A DNA stretch of 64,000 nt from CALINB01 sp938045325 (GCA_038114465.1 JAYNQW010000016.1:3165-67164), one strand, 5' to 3'; numbered from the stretch's first letter, positions 8,782-17,069 are shown. Program-made: numbers and translations. Notes: a model not told the origin generated them from the sequence alone.

Positions 8782-8834
8782 TGCGCCACTTTTGAGTTTT
8801 CTAATATATATTTTCCGAACCAGAGGAGGATTCG

Positions 8835-9122
8835 TTGCCAGCACCGGATTTCATTGTTCACGACGCTATCGATAATGTTGGCGTTGTTGTGGTTGAAGAT
8901 GCCAAAAAGGGCAAAACCCTGACAGGCTGGGTTATGGAAGGGAACAAAACGATCAAGGTTAAAGCCCTTGCCAATGTTCCCCTTGGCCACAAGGTCGCGC
9001 TCACCAATCTAAAAAAAGGCGATACGATTATTAAGTATGGTAACGATATTGGCCGCATGATTAAAGCCGCTAAACTTGGTGATCATGTGCATACCCAAAA
9101 TCTTAAGACGAAAAGGTGGTAG
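8835..9122 (+). CDS. suyA: (2R)-3-sulfolactate sulfo-lyase, small subunit SuyA (UxaA-type SAF domain)
   Basis: 95 residues forming one SAF domain, as in the N-terminal part of altronate dehydratase UxaA (FIVHDAIDNVGVVVVEDAKKG, then the ANVPLGHKVAL motif). The start is TTG at 8835, chosen because AGAGGAGGA ends 5 nt upstream. Together with SuyB it forms the iron-dependent lyase that splits (R)-3-sulfolactate into pyruvate and sulfite. Separate small and large subunits are seen in SuyAB, while UxaA itself is usually a single chain. Other split UxaA-family dehydratases exist, so context (slcC, comC, TauE exporters, TTT transporter) carries part of the call. Confidence 0.8.
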   Translation: MPAPDFIVHDAIDNVGVVVVEDAKKGKTLTGWVMEGNKTIKVKALANVPLGHKVALTNLKKGDTIIKYGNDIGRMIKAAKLGDHVHTQNLKTKRW

Positions 9123-9124
9123 AG

Positions 9125-10366
9125 ATGGCTAAGAAAGCAAAGAAGAAAACCACAAAGAAAAAAGCGGCTAAAGGTAAGGCCATCCGTAAGGACAAGCTGT
9201 TCAAAGCCGACTCATTTTTCGGTTATCGCCGTGAAAATAAACGTGTCGGCATTCGTAACCACGTTGCTATTTTGCCGTTGGACGATTTATCCAATGCAGC
9301 CTGCCAGGCAGTTGAGAACAATATTAAGGGGACGCTTGCGCTTCCTCACCATTACGGCCGGCTGCAATTCGGTGAAGACCTTGAATTGCATTTCCGTACG
9401 CTGATTGGCACCGGTTGCAATCCCAATGTGGCCGCATGTGTCGTGATCGGTATTGAGCCGCAATGGACCAAGCGCGTCGTCGACGGTATCGCCAAGACCG
9501 GTAAGCCGGTCATTGGTTTCGCCATTGAGCGCCACGGTGATATCGATACCATTAAGCGCGCCTCTTATGCTGCTAAAGAATATGTCCATTGGGCCAGTGA
9601 ACTGTCGCGTGAAGAAGTGGGCTTCGATGAATTGTGGGTTTCCACTAAATGCGGTGAATCCGATACCACATCCGGTCTTGGCTCGAACCCGTCGGTTGGT
9701 AACTTTATCGATAAAGTCGATCCGCTCGGCACTTGGACCTGTTTTGGTGAGACATCCGAAATCACCGGCGCCGAAGAAATTTGCGCAACGCGTGCTGCGA
9801 CACCGGCCGCTAAAAAGAAGTTCATGAAAACTTGGAGTGCGTATAACGACTTTATCAATGAGAACAAAACCAATGATCTCAGCGATAGTCAGCCGACCAA
9901 GGGGAACATCGAAGGCGGTCTCTCGACGATTGAAGAGAAGGCGTTTGGTAACCTGCAAAAAATCGGTAAGAAGACGAAGTTCATTGACGTTCTTGAGCCC
10001 GCCGAGGCCCCGAAAAAAGGCCCTGGGCTTTACTTCATGGATACGTCTTCCGCTGCGGCTGAATGCGTTACGCTTCAATGTGCCGCCGGCTTCGTCGTTC
10101 ACTTGTTCCCGACGGGACAAGGCAACGTGATCGGCAACCCAATTGAGCCGGTGATTAAGTTGACGGCCAATCCGATGACGGCCCGGACGATGCACGAACA
10201 TGTCGATGTCGACGTTTCGGGTATCCTGCGCCGTGAAATGGATTTCGATAAAGCCGGTGACTTGCTCATTGATATGGTGGTCCGGACCTGTAACGGCCGG
10301 CTCACCGCTGCGGAAGCGCTCGGTCATAAAGAATTCGTGATGACCAAGCTGTATCGCAGCGCCTAA
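9125..10366 (+). CDS. suyB: (2R)-3-sulfolactate sulfo-lyase, large subunit SuyB (UxaA C-terminal family)
   Basis: 413 residues from the ATG at 9125, which sits just after AGGTGG and 2 nt after the suyA stop. Conserved family segments are GYRRENKRVGIRNHVAILP, the STKCGESDTTSGLGSNPSVG motif, and the late GQGNVIGNPIEPVIK and CNGRLTAAE stretches. The enzyme eliminates sulfite from (R)-sulfolactate, giving pyruvate, in the cytoplasm. Oddly, residues 2-27 are almost a quarter to a half Lys (MAKKAKKKTTKKKAAKG), a basic extension before the normal domain start. A UxaA-type sugar-acid dehydratase is the main alternative. Confidence 0.8.
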   Translation: MAKKAKKKTTKKKAAKGKAIRKDKLFKADSFFGYRRENKRVGIRNHVAILPLDDLSNAACQAVENNIKGTLALPHHYGRLQFGEDLELHFRTLIGTGCNPNVAACVVIGIEPQWTKRVVDGIAKTGKPVIGFAIERHGDIDTIKRASYAAKEYVHWASELSREEVGFDELWVSTKCGESDTTSGLGSNPSVGNFIDKVDPLGTWTCFGETSEITGAEEICATRAATPAAKKKFMKTWSAYNDFINENKTNDLSDSQPTKGNIEGGLSTIEEKAFGNLQKIGKKTKFIDVLEPAEAPKKGPGLYFMDTSSAAAECVTLQCAAGFVVHLFPTGQGNVIGNPIEPVIKLTANPMTARTMHEHVDVDVSGILRREMDFDKAGDLLIDMVVRTCNGRLTAAEALGHKEFVMTKLYRSA

Positions 10367-10377
10367 TCACATTTCAT

Positions 10378-10404
10378 GGGGAGCCCTCGGCAACGGGGGC
10401 GCCC
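10378..10404 (+). terminator. Intra-operon hairpin downstream of suyB
   Basis: GGGAGCCC (from 10379) can pair with GGGCGCCC (ending 10404) with one A-G mismatch and a loop of about 10 nt, followed by TTAATATTTTG. It lies 12 nt after the suyB stop and before the iron-sulfur gene. It looks like a partial terminator or mRNA stabiliser that would make suyAB more abundant than the downstream genes. Confidence 0.45.
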
Positions 10405-10433
10405 TTAATATTTTGTTTTGAAAAGTGTGGTCC

Positions 10434-11162
10434 ATGTCCGGATCCAATACTGGCACGCTCGAAGTTTCCGTATGGCGTGGCGGCGAAAACGGCCGCTATG
10501 AAACCTATACGGTGCCGGCGCGTGACAGCCAAACTATCCTCGATATCGTTACGTATATCCAGCGTCACATCGACCCGACGTTAAGTTACCGGTTTGCTTG
10601 CCGGGTCGGTATGTGCGGCTCATGCGCTATGACGGTGAACGGCAAGCCGCGCTGGACGTGCCGCAGTCATGCGCGTGTTGTTGCCGAGAATGGTAAGCTT
10701 AAAATTGCGCCCTTGCGGAATTTTAAGGTGGTCAAAGATCTGGCCGTCGATATGGAGGCGTTTTTCGAGAAGTGGCGCCGCGCCGAAGGCTCGTTTCAGG
10801 GAACACAAACCCGGCATGACGAATTTGCCGTCGTGCAGCCGAACTCAAAGCAACGCAAGCATGCCGATGCCGGTATCGAATGTATTAACTGCGGCGTCTG
10901 TTACGCGGCCTGCGATGTCGTTGCTTGGAATAAAGATTATCTTGGGCCAGCAGCACTAAACCGTGCCTGGACACTCGTCAACGATGAGCGGGACAATAAA
11001 GATATGACGCGTTTGGCAGCGGTGGCGGGGGATGCAGGGTGTCATGCCTGCCACTCCCACCAAAGTTGCGTCGAGCATTGTCCGAAATTTCTCAATCCCA
11101 CGGCATCGATCGCCGGGCTGAAACGCGCAGCGGCGGCGGCGGCCCTTAAAGGTGAGATATGA
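10434..11162 (+). CDS. Succinate dehydrogenase/fumarate reductase-like iron-sulfur subunit
   Basis: 242 residues from the ATG at 10434. The plant-type 2Fe-2S domain shows CRVGMCGSC followed by the fourth Cys in RWTC (residues about 57-77). The C-terminal domain has the 4Fe-4S ligands CINCGVCYAAC and 3Fe-4S ligands in CHSHQSCVEHCPK, then FLNP, so all three clusters of SdhB are expected. It should pass electrons from the flavoprotein at 13417-15141 to quinone via the two membrane anchors encoded next. Its location inside a SuyAB operon, and the divergent flavoprotein, suggest a substrate other than succinate. Overlaps the next gene by 4 nt. Confidence 0.9.
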   Translation: MSGSNTGTLEVSVWRGGENGRYETYTVPARDSQTILDIVTYIQRHIDPTLSYRFACRVGMCGSCAMTVNGKPRWTCRSHARVVAENGKLKIAPLRNFKVVKDLAVDMEAFFEKWRRAEGSFQGTQTRHDEFAVVQPNSKQRKHADAGIECINCGVCYAACDVVAWNKDYLGPAALNRAWTLVNDERDNKDMTRLAAVAGDAGCHACHSHQSCVEHCPKFLNPTASIAGLKRAAAAAALKGEI

Positions 11163-11506
11163 GCGCACGGTTCGAAACCTACTTGTGGCTGGCGCAACGC
11201 ATTACGGCGGCGATCTTAGCCGTGGCAGTCATCGTACACATTGTCACTATCGTTATGGCCATGGAGGGCGGCTTGAGCGCGCGGGAAATTATCGGGCGCG
11301 TGCAGGGCAATATGGCGTGGCTGGTTTTTTATCTGACGTTCGTGGTTTCGGTGGCCATTCATGCGCCAATCGGCTTGCGGACTATTTTGCGTGAAATCAC
11401 ATCGTTAAGCTTGCCGGCTATTAATGCGCTGGTCATCTTGCTGGCCTTGTTCCTTGGCATTGCCGGTTTTCGTGCGATCTTCGGCCTCTACGGATTTGCA
11501 GGGTAG
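11159..11506 (+). CDS. Membrane anchor subunit of the SDH-like complex (SdhC/FrdC-like)
   Basis: 115 residues with three hydrophobic helices (about 15-37, 55-75, 88-110). His residues in the first helix region (VIVHIVTIV) and the second (VAIHAPIGL) could ligate heme b. The ATGA overlap with the iron-sulfur gene implies translational coupling. It would anchor the complex and help form the quinone site. Sequence conservation is low in this family; the call leans on context. Confidence 0.75.
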   Translation: MSARFETYLWLAQRITAAILAVAVIVHIVTIVMAMEGGLSAREIIGRVQGNMAWLVFYLTFVVSVAIHAPIGLRTILREITSLSLPAINALVILLALFLGIAGFRAIFGLYGFAG

Positions 11507-11510
11507 GGTC

Positions 11511-11879
11511 ATGGCAGACGTAAAATATTCCTCTTGGCCATTCGGTGCGGCACGAAGTCACCCCGTTTACTGGGCCTTCATCGTGCACCGGTTATCCGGC
11601 GTGTTGCTGGCATTGTTTTTACCAGTGCATTTTTGGACTTTATCGTTGGCGATACAAGGCGAGGCGGCGCTTGATAGTTTTCTCGTCTGGTCCGAAGCAC
11701 CTTGGGTTAAGGCCGGCGAAATCGGCCTCGTGATTTTGTTGGCGGCTCATATGATGGGCGGTGTGCGGCTTCTTGCCGTCGAATTTTTGCCGTGGCGAGA
11801 TTGGCAGAAAACGCTGGTCGCATTGGTGTTTGGAATCAGTCTGGCGGTCGGCCTCGCGATGCTGATGAACATGCTATAG
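11511..11879 (+). CDS. Cytochrome b556-type membrane anchor (SdhC-like)
   Basis: 122 residues from ATG 11511, 4 nt after the preceding stop; the longer open frame is not used. The SdhC signature HRLSGVLLALFLPVH is present near residue 24 (HR-x-SG motif), and HMMGGVRLL near residue 83 matches the heme-binding H-x3-G-x-R motif. Three membrane helices are predicted. It completes the quinone-reducing membrane domain of the neighbouring iron-sulfur and flavoprotein subunits. Confidence 0.85.
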   Translation: MADVKYSSWPFGAARSHPVYWAFIVHRLSGVLLALFLPVHFWTLSLAIQGEAALDSFLVWSEAPWVKAGEIGLVILLAAHMMGGVRLLAVEFLPWRDWQKTLVALVFGISLAVGLAMLMNML

Positions 11880-11925
11880 TCAAAAAACGTTATTTTCCGG
11901 GATTTGAGGATGCCAGGAGCAAACA

Positions 11926-12801
11926 ATGAAAGTCGATCTTGAAGCGGTCGAAGAAGCCGCCAAAACAATCTATATCCGTGCGCTCAAAGTGCTGCCGAAC
12001 GATATCAAGGAGGGCTTCAAACGCTTGGATGCCACCGAAACGGATGAGACGGGCAAGAGCGTATTGGCGACGATGATTCAAAACATCGATGTCGCAGAGG
12101 CAAACGAAAACCTGCTGTGCCAAGATACCGGCATGCCGATTTATAATGTCATCATCGGGCGAAATGTCGAAGTCGATGGCCAAGACATTAAAGATGCCAT
12201 TGTGCGCGGCTGCACCCGGGCGACGCAAGAACATCCATTACGGTCATCCGTGGTTCATCCGGTCACACGTGTGAACGAGCATACGTCGTGCGGGCGCAAC
12301 GTGCCGGTGATTAATATCGATTTTTCAGATCGTAATGAAGAGCTCCGCCTTGAAATGATCCCGAAAGGCAGTGGTTCGGAAAACGGATCGTTCCTGAAAA
12401 TGTGTATTCCGGCCGAAGGCGTCGATGCGGTGAAGGCTTTTGTTATCGACCGGGTGATCGAAGCGGGCGGGCGCGTTTGTCCGCCGACAATCGTCGGTGT
12501 TGGTGTCGGTGGGACATCGGACCTTTGTATGCATCTCGCCAAGGTCGCGGCGACGCGACCGTTGGGTAGCCAATGCGAGGATGAAGAGGGCGCGAAGCTC
12601 GAAGCGGAACTCAGTAAAGCGGTCAACACACTCGGGATCGGACCGCAAGGATTGGGCGGCGATTCAACGGCTTTTGCGGTTCATGTCGAAACCGCGGCTA
12701 CCCACATCACCATGAACCCGGTGGCGGTCAACATTCAATGCCATTCGGCGCGGCGCGCCTCCGCGATATTTACGCCCAAAGGCGTCGAGTTAGGATTTTA
12801 A
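11926..12801 (+). CDS. Class I fumarase-like hydratase, alpha subunit (FumA-N/TtdA family)
   Basis: 291 residues, the usual length of separate alpha subunits of two-subunit class I fumarases and L-tartrate dehydratases. Three cluster-binding Cys candidates occur at LLCQDTGMP, RVCPPTIVGVGVGG and NIQCHSARR. PKGSGSEN, a family motif, is intact. The 4Fe-4S centre polarises a hydroxy-acid for reversible water addition or removal. Members act on fumarate, mesaconate or tartrate. Here, wedged between SDH-like genes and upstream of sulfolactate dehydrogenases, a sulfonated fumarate analogue such as 3-sulfoacrylate is a plausible substrate (inference). Confidence 0.9.
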   Translation: MKVDLEAVEEAAKTIYIRALKVLPNDIKEGFKRLDATETDETGKSVLATMIQNIDVAEANENLLCQDTGMPIYNVIIGRNVEVDGQDIKDAIVRGCTRATQEHPLRSSVVHPVTRVNEHTSCGRNVPVINIDFSDRNEELRLEMIPKGSGSENGSFLKMCIPAEGVDAVKAFVIDRVIEAGGRVCPPTIVGVGVGGTSDLCMHLAKVAATRPLGSQCEDEEGAKLEAELSKAVNTLGIGPQGLGGDSTAFAVHVETAATHITMNPVAVNIQCHSARRASAIFTPKGVELGF

Positions 12802-12803
12802 CC

Positions 12804-13415
12804 ATGACTGCTATTCAACTTCCTTTGCCGTGTAGTGAAGACGATATTCGCAAGCTCAAAGCTGGCGATCATGTCATTTTGCAAAACACGCTGTTTGGTA
12901 TTCGTGATGCGACCTACATCCACATGTTTGATAAAGGCCGGAAAACGCATTTTGATTTAAACGGCCATGCAGTTATTCACACGGCACCCAATGTTGAAAA
13001 AGTGCCGGTCTCAAATGAATACCCGGCCGGGTACCGTTCGATTTGCATCGGCACCACGACCTCGATGCGCATGGAACGTTTCACCCGCCCGCTTATGGAA
13101 CAATACGGCGTGCGTATTACCATTGGAAAAGGCGGCCTCGGCGAGGAGTCACGCAAAGCGTTTCAGGACTTAGGTGGTGTGTATCTGGCGATTATCGGCG
13201 GGACGGCCGCCCTTGAAACGACCTGGATCACGGCTATAGAAGAAGTCGACATGGATGATCTGAACCCGGAAAGCCTTTGGCGGTTTGCAATTAAAGACTT
13301 CGGGCCTTTGCTTGTCGCCATGGATTCGCACGGCAACAGCGTTTATGACGCGGTGAAAAAGACTGCTGCCGACCGCCGGGCCGCCGCGTTGGCCTCCATC
13401 GGTGTGAAAGCTTGA
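12804..13415 (+). CDS. Class I fumarase-like hydratase, beta subunit (FumA-C/TtdB family)
   Basis: 203 residues starting at ATG 12804, 2 nt after the alpha stop. Family motifs include AGDHVILQNTLFGIRDA near the N-terminus, the PTS-like GTTTSMRME loop, and IGKGGLGEE, which binds the substrate carboxylates; the conserved ALETTWI and KDFGPLLVAMDSHGNSVY blocks follow. It forms the active site with the alpha subunit. Separate subunits match anaerobic or archaeal-type fumarases and TtdAB rather than the single-chain FumA/B. Confidence 0.9.
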   Translation: MTAIQLPLPCSEDDIRKLKAGDHVILQNTLFGIRDATYIHMFDKGRKTHFDLNGHAVIHTAPNVEKVPVSNEYPAGYRSICIGTTTSMRMERFTRPLMEQYGVRITIGKGGLGEESRKAFQDLGGVYLAIIGGTAALETTWITAIEEVDMDDLNPESLWRFAIKDFGPLLVAMDSHGNSVYDAVKKTAADRRAAALASIGVKA

Positions 13416-13416
13416 T

Positions 13417-15141
13417 ATGAACCGCCTGCAAACGGACCTTTTGATCTTGGGAAGCGGCGGAGCGGGGCTGTTTGCCGCCTTGCATGCCCACAAGGCATCG
13501 CCGGATCTGAATATCACCGTCGCCGTGAAGGGTTTGCTCGGAAAATGCGGCTGCACGCGCATGGTGCAGGGTGGTTATAACGTCGCGCTCAATCCGAAAG
13601 ACTCGGTCGAGCGGCATTTCATGGATACGATCGAAGGCGGCAAGTGGCTCAACAATCAAGAACTTGCCTGGAAGCTCGTGACGGTCGCGCAAGAACGCAT
13701 TCGCGAATTGGAGAACGAACTTGGTTGCTTTTTCGATCGCGCCGAAGATGGCAAGGTTCACCAAAAAGCGTTTGCTGGGCAAACGTTCGACCGCACCGTG
13801 CATAAGGGCGATCTAACAGGAATCGAAATCATCAACCGCTTGGCCGAGCAAGTGTGGGCACGCAAGATCGGTCGCCTCGAGGATCACCGTGCCGTGGCAC
13901 TGATTAAAGACAGTTCGGGCAAAAACATGTCTGGCGTATTGATGATTGACATACGCACCGGTGAATTCGTTTTTGTGCAGGCCAAAGCCGTTCTATTGGC
14001 GACCGGCGGTGGTCCGACCATGTACAAGTATCACACGCCGTCCGGCGATAAGACCTGCGACGGTATGGCGATGGCCTTGCGCACCGGCTTGCCGCTGCGC
14101 GATATGGAAATGGTGCAGTTTCACCCGACCGGGTTAATCGCCGGCATGGAAACGCGCATTACCGGTACGATTATCGAGGAAGGCTTGCGCGGGTTTGGCG
14201 GCTATTTGCTCGACGGCGAAGAACAGCGCTTCATGCACAAATACGACGAGCGTGAAGAGCGCGCGACACGGGATATCGTTAGCCGTGCCATGCTTACCGA
14301 AATGCGCGAAGGAAAAACCGGGCCGAACGGCGGGCTTTACATCACCATGCGTCATCTCGATGAGGCGGAAGTGCGCAAAAACTTCAAAGGCATGGTCGAG
14401 CGTTGTGCCGACTATGGTTTTGATCTCGCGGCGGGCATCGTTGAAGTGGTACCGACGGCGCATTACATGATGGGCGGTGTCGAAATGGGCGAGAACTGCG
14501 AAACGGAAATCAACGGCATGTTTGTCGCCGGGGAGGATTCGGGCGGCGTGCATGGCGCGAACCGGCTCGGCGGGAACGGTGTCGCCAATTCAACCGTGTT
14601 CGGCGGAGTCGCCGGCGATGCCATGGCGCCTTGGATTGTTGCAAACGGTGCTTTTTACGCCCCCGATGAAGCCGCGATTGAAGAAACCGTTGCGCTATGC
14701 CGTCATCCGCTGTCGCAAAAGCCGGGCAATCTCGAAGGCATTCGCGAGAAGTTGTACGACGTGATGTGGGAAGACGCGGGTATTCTTCGCGATGCGGAAA
14801 GTTTAGCGCGCGCCGCAACCGCCTTGAACGATTTGGACGCCGAATTGGATACGTTGGGCGTTGCCGAAGACAACCTTGCCTACAATCTCACCTGGCATGA
14901 TTGGATGAATCTCAAAAACCTCATTCTCGTCAGCAAATCGATTACGGTCACGGCGCAGGCACGGGAAAATTCCCGAGGTGCGCATTACCGGGCTGATTTT
15001 CCCGAGGCGGGCGATTTGGGTACCTCGTATTACACCCAGGTCCGCCAACAGAACGGCGAATTAACCGTTGAAAATCAACAGGTTGAATTCACCCGGGTCA
15101 AACCCGGTCAAACACTGATTACCGAAACGGCGGCCGAATAA
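13417..15141 (+). CDS. SDH/FRD-type flavoprotein subunit with altered FAD-linkage and substrate-loop residues
   Basis: 574 residues. The Rossmann FAD motif is LLILGSGGAGLFAA. Catalytic-site residues of succinate dehydrogenases remain: His236 (QFHPTG), the TRDIVSR segment (284-290), His349 (HYMMGG) and Arg383 (GANRLGG). Two key positions differ. The His that binds FAD covalently in SdhA is Cys46 here (CGCTRMVQGG versus SHTVSAQGG), so FAD is probably non-covalent. The substrate-carboxylate Thr of the TEG motif is Glu254 (IIEEGLRGFGG), after an insertion of about 6 residues. The gene is separated from its iron-sulfur and anchor genes by the fumarase genes. L-aspartate oxidase is less likely because the B and C/D subunits are present. 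Confidence 0.85.
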   Translation: MNRLQTDLLILGSGGAGLFAALHAHKASPDLNITVAVKGLLGKCGCTRMVQGGYNVALNPKDSVERHFMDTIEGGKWLNNQELAWKLVTVAQERIRELENELGCFFDRAEDGKVHQKAFAGQTFDRTVHKGDLTGIEIINRLAEQVWARKIGRLEDHRAVALIKDSSGKNMSGVLMIDIRTGEFVFVQAKAVLLATGGGPTMYKYHTPSGDKTCDGMAMALRTGLPLRDMEMVQFHPTGLIAGMETRITGTIIEEGLRGFGGYLLDGEEQRFMHKYDEREERATRDIVSRAMLTEMREGKTGPNGGLYITMRHLDEAEVRKNFKGMVERCADYGFDLAAGIVEVVPTAHYMMGGVEMGENCETEINGMFVAGEDSGGVHGANRLGGNGVANSTVFGGVAGDAMAPWIVANGAFYAPDEAAIEETVALCRHPLSQKPGNLEGIREKLYDVMWEDAGILRDAESLARAATALNDLDAELDTLGVAEDNLAYNLTWHDWMNLKNLILVSKSITVTAQARENSRGAHYRADFPEAGDLGTSYYTQVRQQNGELTVENQQVEFTRVKPGQTLITETAAE

Positions 15142-15144
15142 AAA

Positions 15145-16074
15145 ATGGCCGATGTCGTCATTGCCGAGTTTATGGATGAAGACGCTGTCGAAGCCTTGCG
15201 CCGCAATTACGACGTTTTGTATGAGCCAACTCTCGTCGACAATCCGGACAAACTCGCAGACGTTTTAACCGAAGCGCGCGCGTTAATCGTTCGTAACCGC
15301 ACGCAGGTTCGCGGCGCTGTCCTTGATGCGGGGAAAAAATTGGAGGCTGTCGGCAGATTGGGCGTCGGTTTGGATAATATCGATACGTTAACCTGTGAAG
15401 CACGCGGGATCAAAGTCCTGCCGGCATCGGGCGCGAACGATCTTGCGGTCAAGGAATACGTCATTGCCGGTTTGCTGATGCTGTTTCGCGGCGCGTATCA
15501 CGCAAGCGATGATATGGCGACGGGACTTTGGCCGCGCGAAAAACTGATGAAGCGTGAAGTCAGCGGTCGTTCTCTGGGCTTGATCGGATTTGGTAGTATC
15601 GCCCGCGATGTCGCTGCCGCAGCGCAATTGCTCGGCATGTCGGTATCGGCATTCGACCCGTACGTCGCGGCGGATGATCTTGTGTGGCAGGCGATGGATG
15701 TCGCCAATGTCACTTTTGAACAAGTAATGCGTGAAAGCGATGCCGTCAGCTTGCATGTGCCACTGACTGACGGCACTAAGAATTTAATTGATCAAAAGGC
15801 TTTATCGCTGATGAAATCTGATGCCTATTTGATTAATTCCGCGCGCGGCGGTGTTGTCGATGAAGCGGCACTTGCAAAAGCTCTCAAAGACGGAACAATT
15901 GCCGGTGCCATGCTCGATGTATTCGAGCAGGAGCCCTTGCCGGCGGAAAATGTGTTTGCCGGAGTGCCGAATTTGATTTTAACGCCGCATATTGCCGGTG
16001 TGACGGAAGACTCGAATGTCCGTGTCAGCGCCGTAACCGTAAAAAATGTTCGTGATGTTTTGGAAGGAAAGTAA
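15145..16074 (+). CDS. slcC: D-isomer-specific 2-hydroxyacid dehydrogenase, (S)-sulfolactate dehydrogenase SlcC type
   Basis: 309 residues of the SerA-like family without the ACT domains of phosphoglycerate dehydrogenase. NAD-binding motif is SLGLIGFGSIARDVA (about 145-160). Catalytic residues are the Arg in INSARGGVVDE, the Glu in FEQEPLP and the His in LTPHIAGVT. SlcC oxidises (S)-sulfolactate to sulfopyruvate. Directly followed by a ComC-like gene, it reproduces the SlcC/ComC pair that inverts (S)- to (R)-sulfolactate for SuyAB. Another 2-hydroxyacid is possible; the pairing with comC and suyAB supports the name. Confidence 0.72.
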   Translation: MADVVIAEFMDEDAVEALRRNYDVLYEPTLVDNPDKLADVLTEARALIVRNRTQVRGAVLDAGKKLEAVGRLGVGLDNIDTLTCEARGIKVLPASGANDLAVKEYVIAGLLMLFRGAYHASDDMATGLWPREKLMKREVSGRSLGLIGFGSIARDVAAAAQLLGMSVSAFDPYVAADDLVWQAMDVANVTFEQVMRESDAVSLHVPLTDGTKNLIDQKALSLMKSDAYLINSARGGVVDEAALAKALKDGTIAGAMLDVFEQEPLPAENVFAGVPNLILTPHIAGVTEDSNVRVSAVTVKNVRDVLEGK

Positions 16075-16076
16075 CT

Positions 16077-17069
16077 GTGCCTGTATTTCAACTGAATGAA
16101 TTAAAAGAATTAGCGACAAACGTATTTCTCGCTTCGAATGTTTCGCCTGAAAATGCCGAAATTGTTGCCGATGCCTTGGTGGCGGCGGAGGCCGATGGCC
16201 TTGCTTCGCACGGCATTCAGCGGGTGACGTATTACGCGGATCAAGCCAAATCCGGTACGGTGAAAGGCCAAGTCGCTCCCGAAGTGACGCAGCCGGCGTA
16301 TGCAGTTGTCCGGGTTGATGCCAAAGACGGGTTTGCCTATCCGGCGATCAAGGCGGGGCTGGATAAAGCCGTCGATGTTGTCGAGAAGACCGGCATTGTT
16401 GCGGTGGGCATCGGTAACTCACACCATTGCGGTGTCGTCGGCCATCATGTCGAGGCGTTGGCCGATAAAGGGCTGGTTAGCTTGGCTTTCGGTAATACGC
16501 CCGCGGCAATGGCGCCATGGGGCGGCTCGCGCGCCTTATACGGTACCAACCCGATTGCTTTTGCATCCCCTCGACCCAACGGTGCGCCGCTTGTGGTCGA
16601 TTTCGCGATGAGCAAAGTCGCGCGCGGCAAGATTATGCTGGCCGCGAAAGAGGGTAAACCGATTGAAGAGGGCTGGGCGCTCGACAAAGACGGCAACCCG
16701 ATTACCGATGCCGAAGAAGCCTTACGCGGCACGCTCATGCCCATGGGTGATGCGAAGGGGGCTGCGCTGGTGATGGTTGTGGAAATTCTCAGTGCGGCCT
16801 TCACCGGATCTCATTTTGGTTTTGAGGCCAATTCCTTTTTCGATACCGAAGGCGATCCGCCCCGTGTCGGACAATTTTTCATCATCTTTAAACCCGAATT
16901 GTTTTCGCCTAATTATATCGAGCGCCTCGGTGTGATGGTGCAGGCGATTGTCGAGCAGCCGGGAACCCGCTTGCCGGGTGAACGGCGTTACGGATTACGC
17001 GATAAAGCCCATAAAGAGGGTGTTACGATCCCCGATGCCCTTTATGATGACCTGATGGGACGCTTGTAA
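16077..17069 (+). CDS. comC: LDH2/malate dehydrogenase-family oxidoreductase, (R)-sulfolactate dehydrogenase ComC type
   Basis: 330 residues, GTG start at 16077, 2 nt after the slcC stop. Family marks are VAAEADGLASHGIQRVTYY (catalytic region near residue 40), the GNSHHCGVVGHHVE stretch, and YGTNPIAFASPRPNGAPLVVDFAMS. These enzymes use an unusual NAD(P)-binding fold and reduce 2-oxo acids such as sulfopyruvate, oxaloacetate or 2,3-diketogulonate. With SlcC it would convert sulfopyruvate to (R)-sulfolactate, the SuyAB substrate. The archaeal ComC of coenzyme M synthesis is the namesake. Confidence 0.72.
   Translation: MPVFQLNELKELATNVFLASNVSPENAEIVADALVAAEADGLASHGIQRVTYYADQAKSGTVKGQVAPEVTQPAYAVVRVDAKDGFAYPAIKAGLDKAVDVVEKTGIVAVGIGNSHHCGVVGHHVEALADKGLVSLAFGNTPAAMAPWGGSRALYGTNPIAFASPRPNGAPLVVDFAMSKVARGKIMLAAKEGKPIEEGWALDKDGNPITDAEEALRGTLMPMGDAKGAALVMVVEILSAAFTGSHFGFEANSFFDTEGDPPRVGQFFIIFKPELFSPNYIERLGVMVQAIVEQPGTRLPGERRYGLRDKAHKEGVTIPDALYDDLMGRL

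Noticed and set aside
9287..10327. A 346-codon open frame antisense to suyB
   Set aside because: Composition is atypical (many Arg/His/Phe) and no family is recognisable; suyB on plus is clearly the gene.
11926..13415. L-tartrate dehydratase TtdAB as the sole explanation of the two-subunit hydratase
   Set aside because: The family cannot exclude it, but tartrate use does not explain SuyAB, SlcC/ComC and TauE in the same operon. Kept as an alternative only.
13417..15141. L-aspartate oxidase (NadB) as the identity of the flavoprotein
   Set aside because: NadB also lacks the FAD-linking His, but the operon encodes iron-sulfur and membrane anchor subunits, and no nadA/nadC is present.
15145..16074. 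Phosphoglycerate dehydrogenase SerA
   Set aside because: Length is 309 residues with no ACT or intervening domain and it is paired with a ComC-like gene; SlcC fits better.
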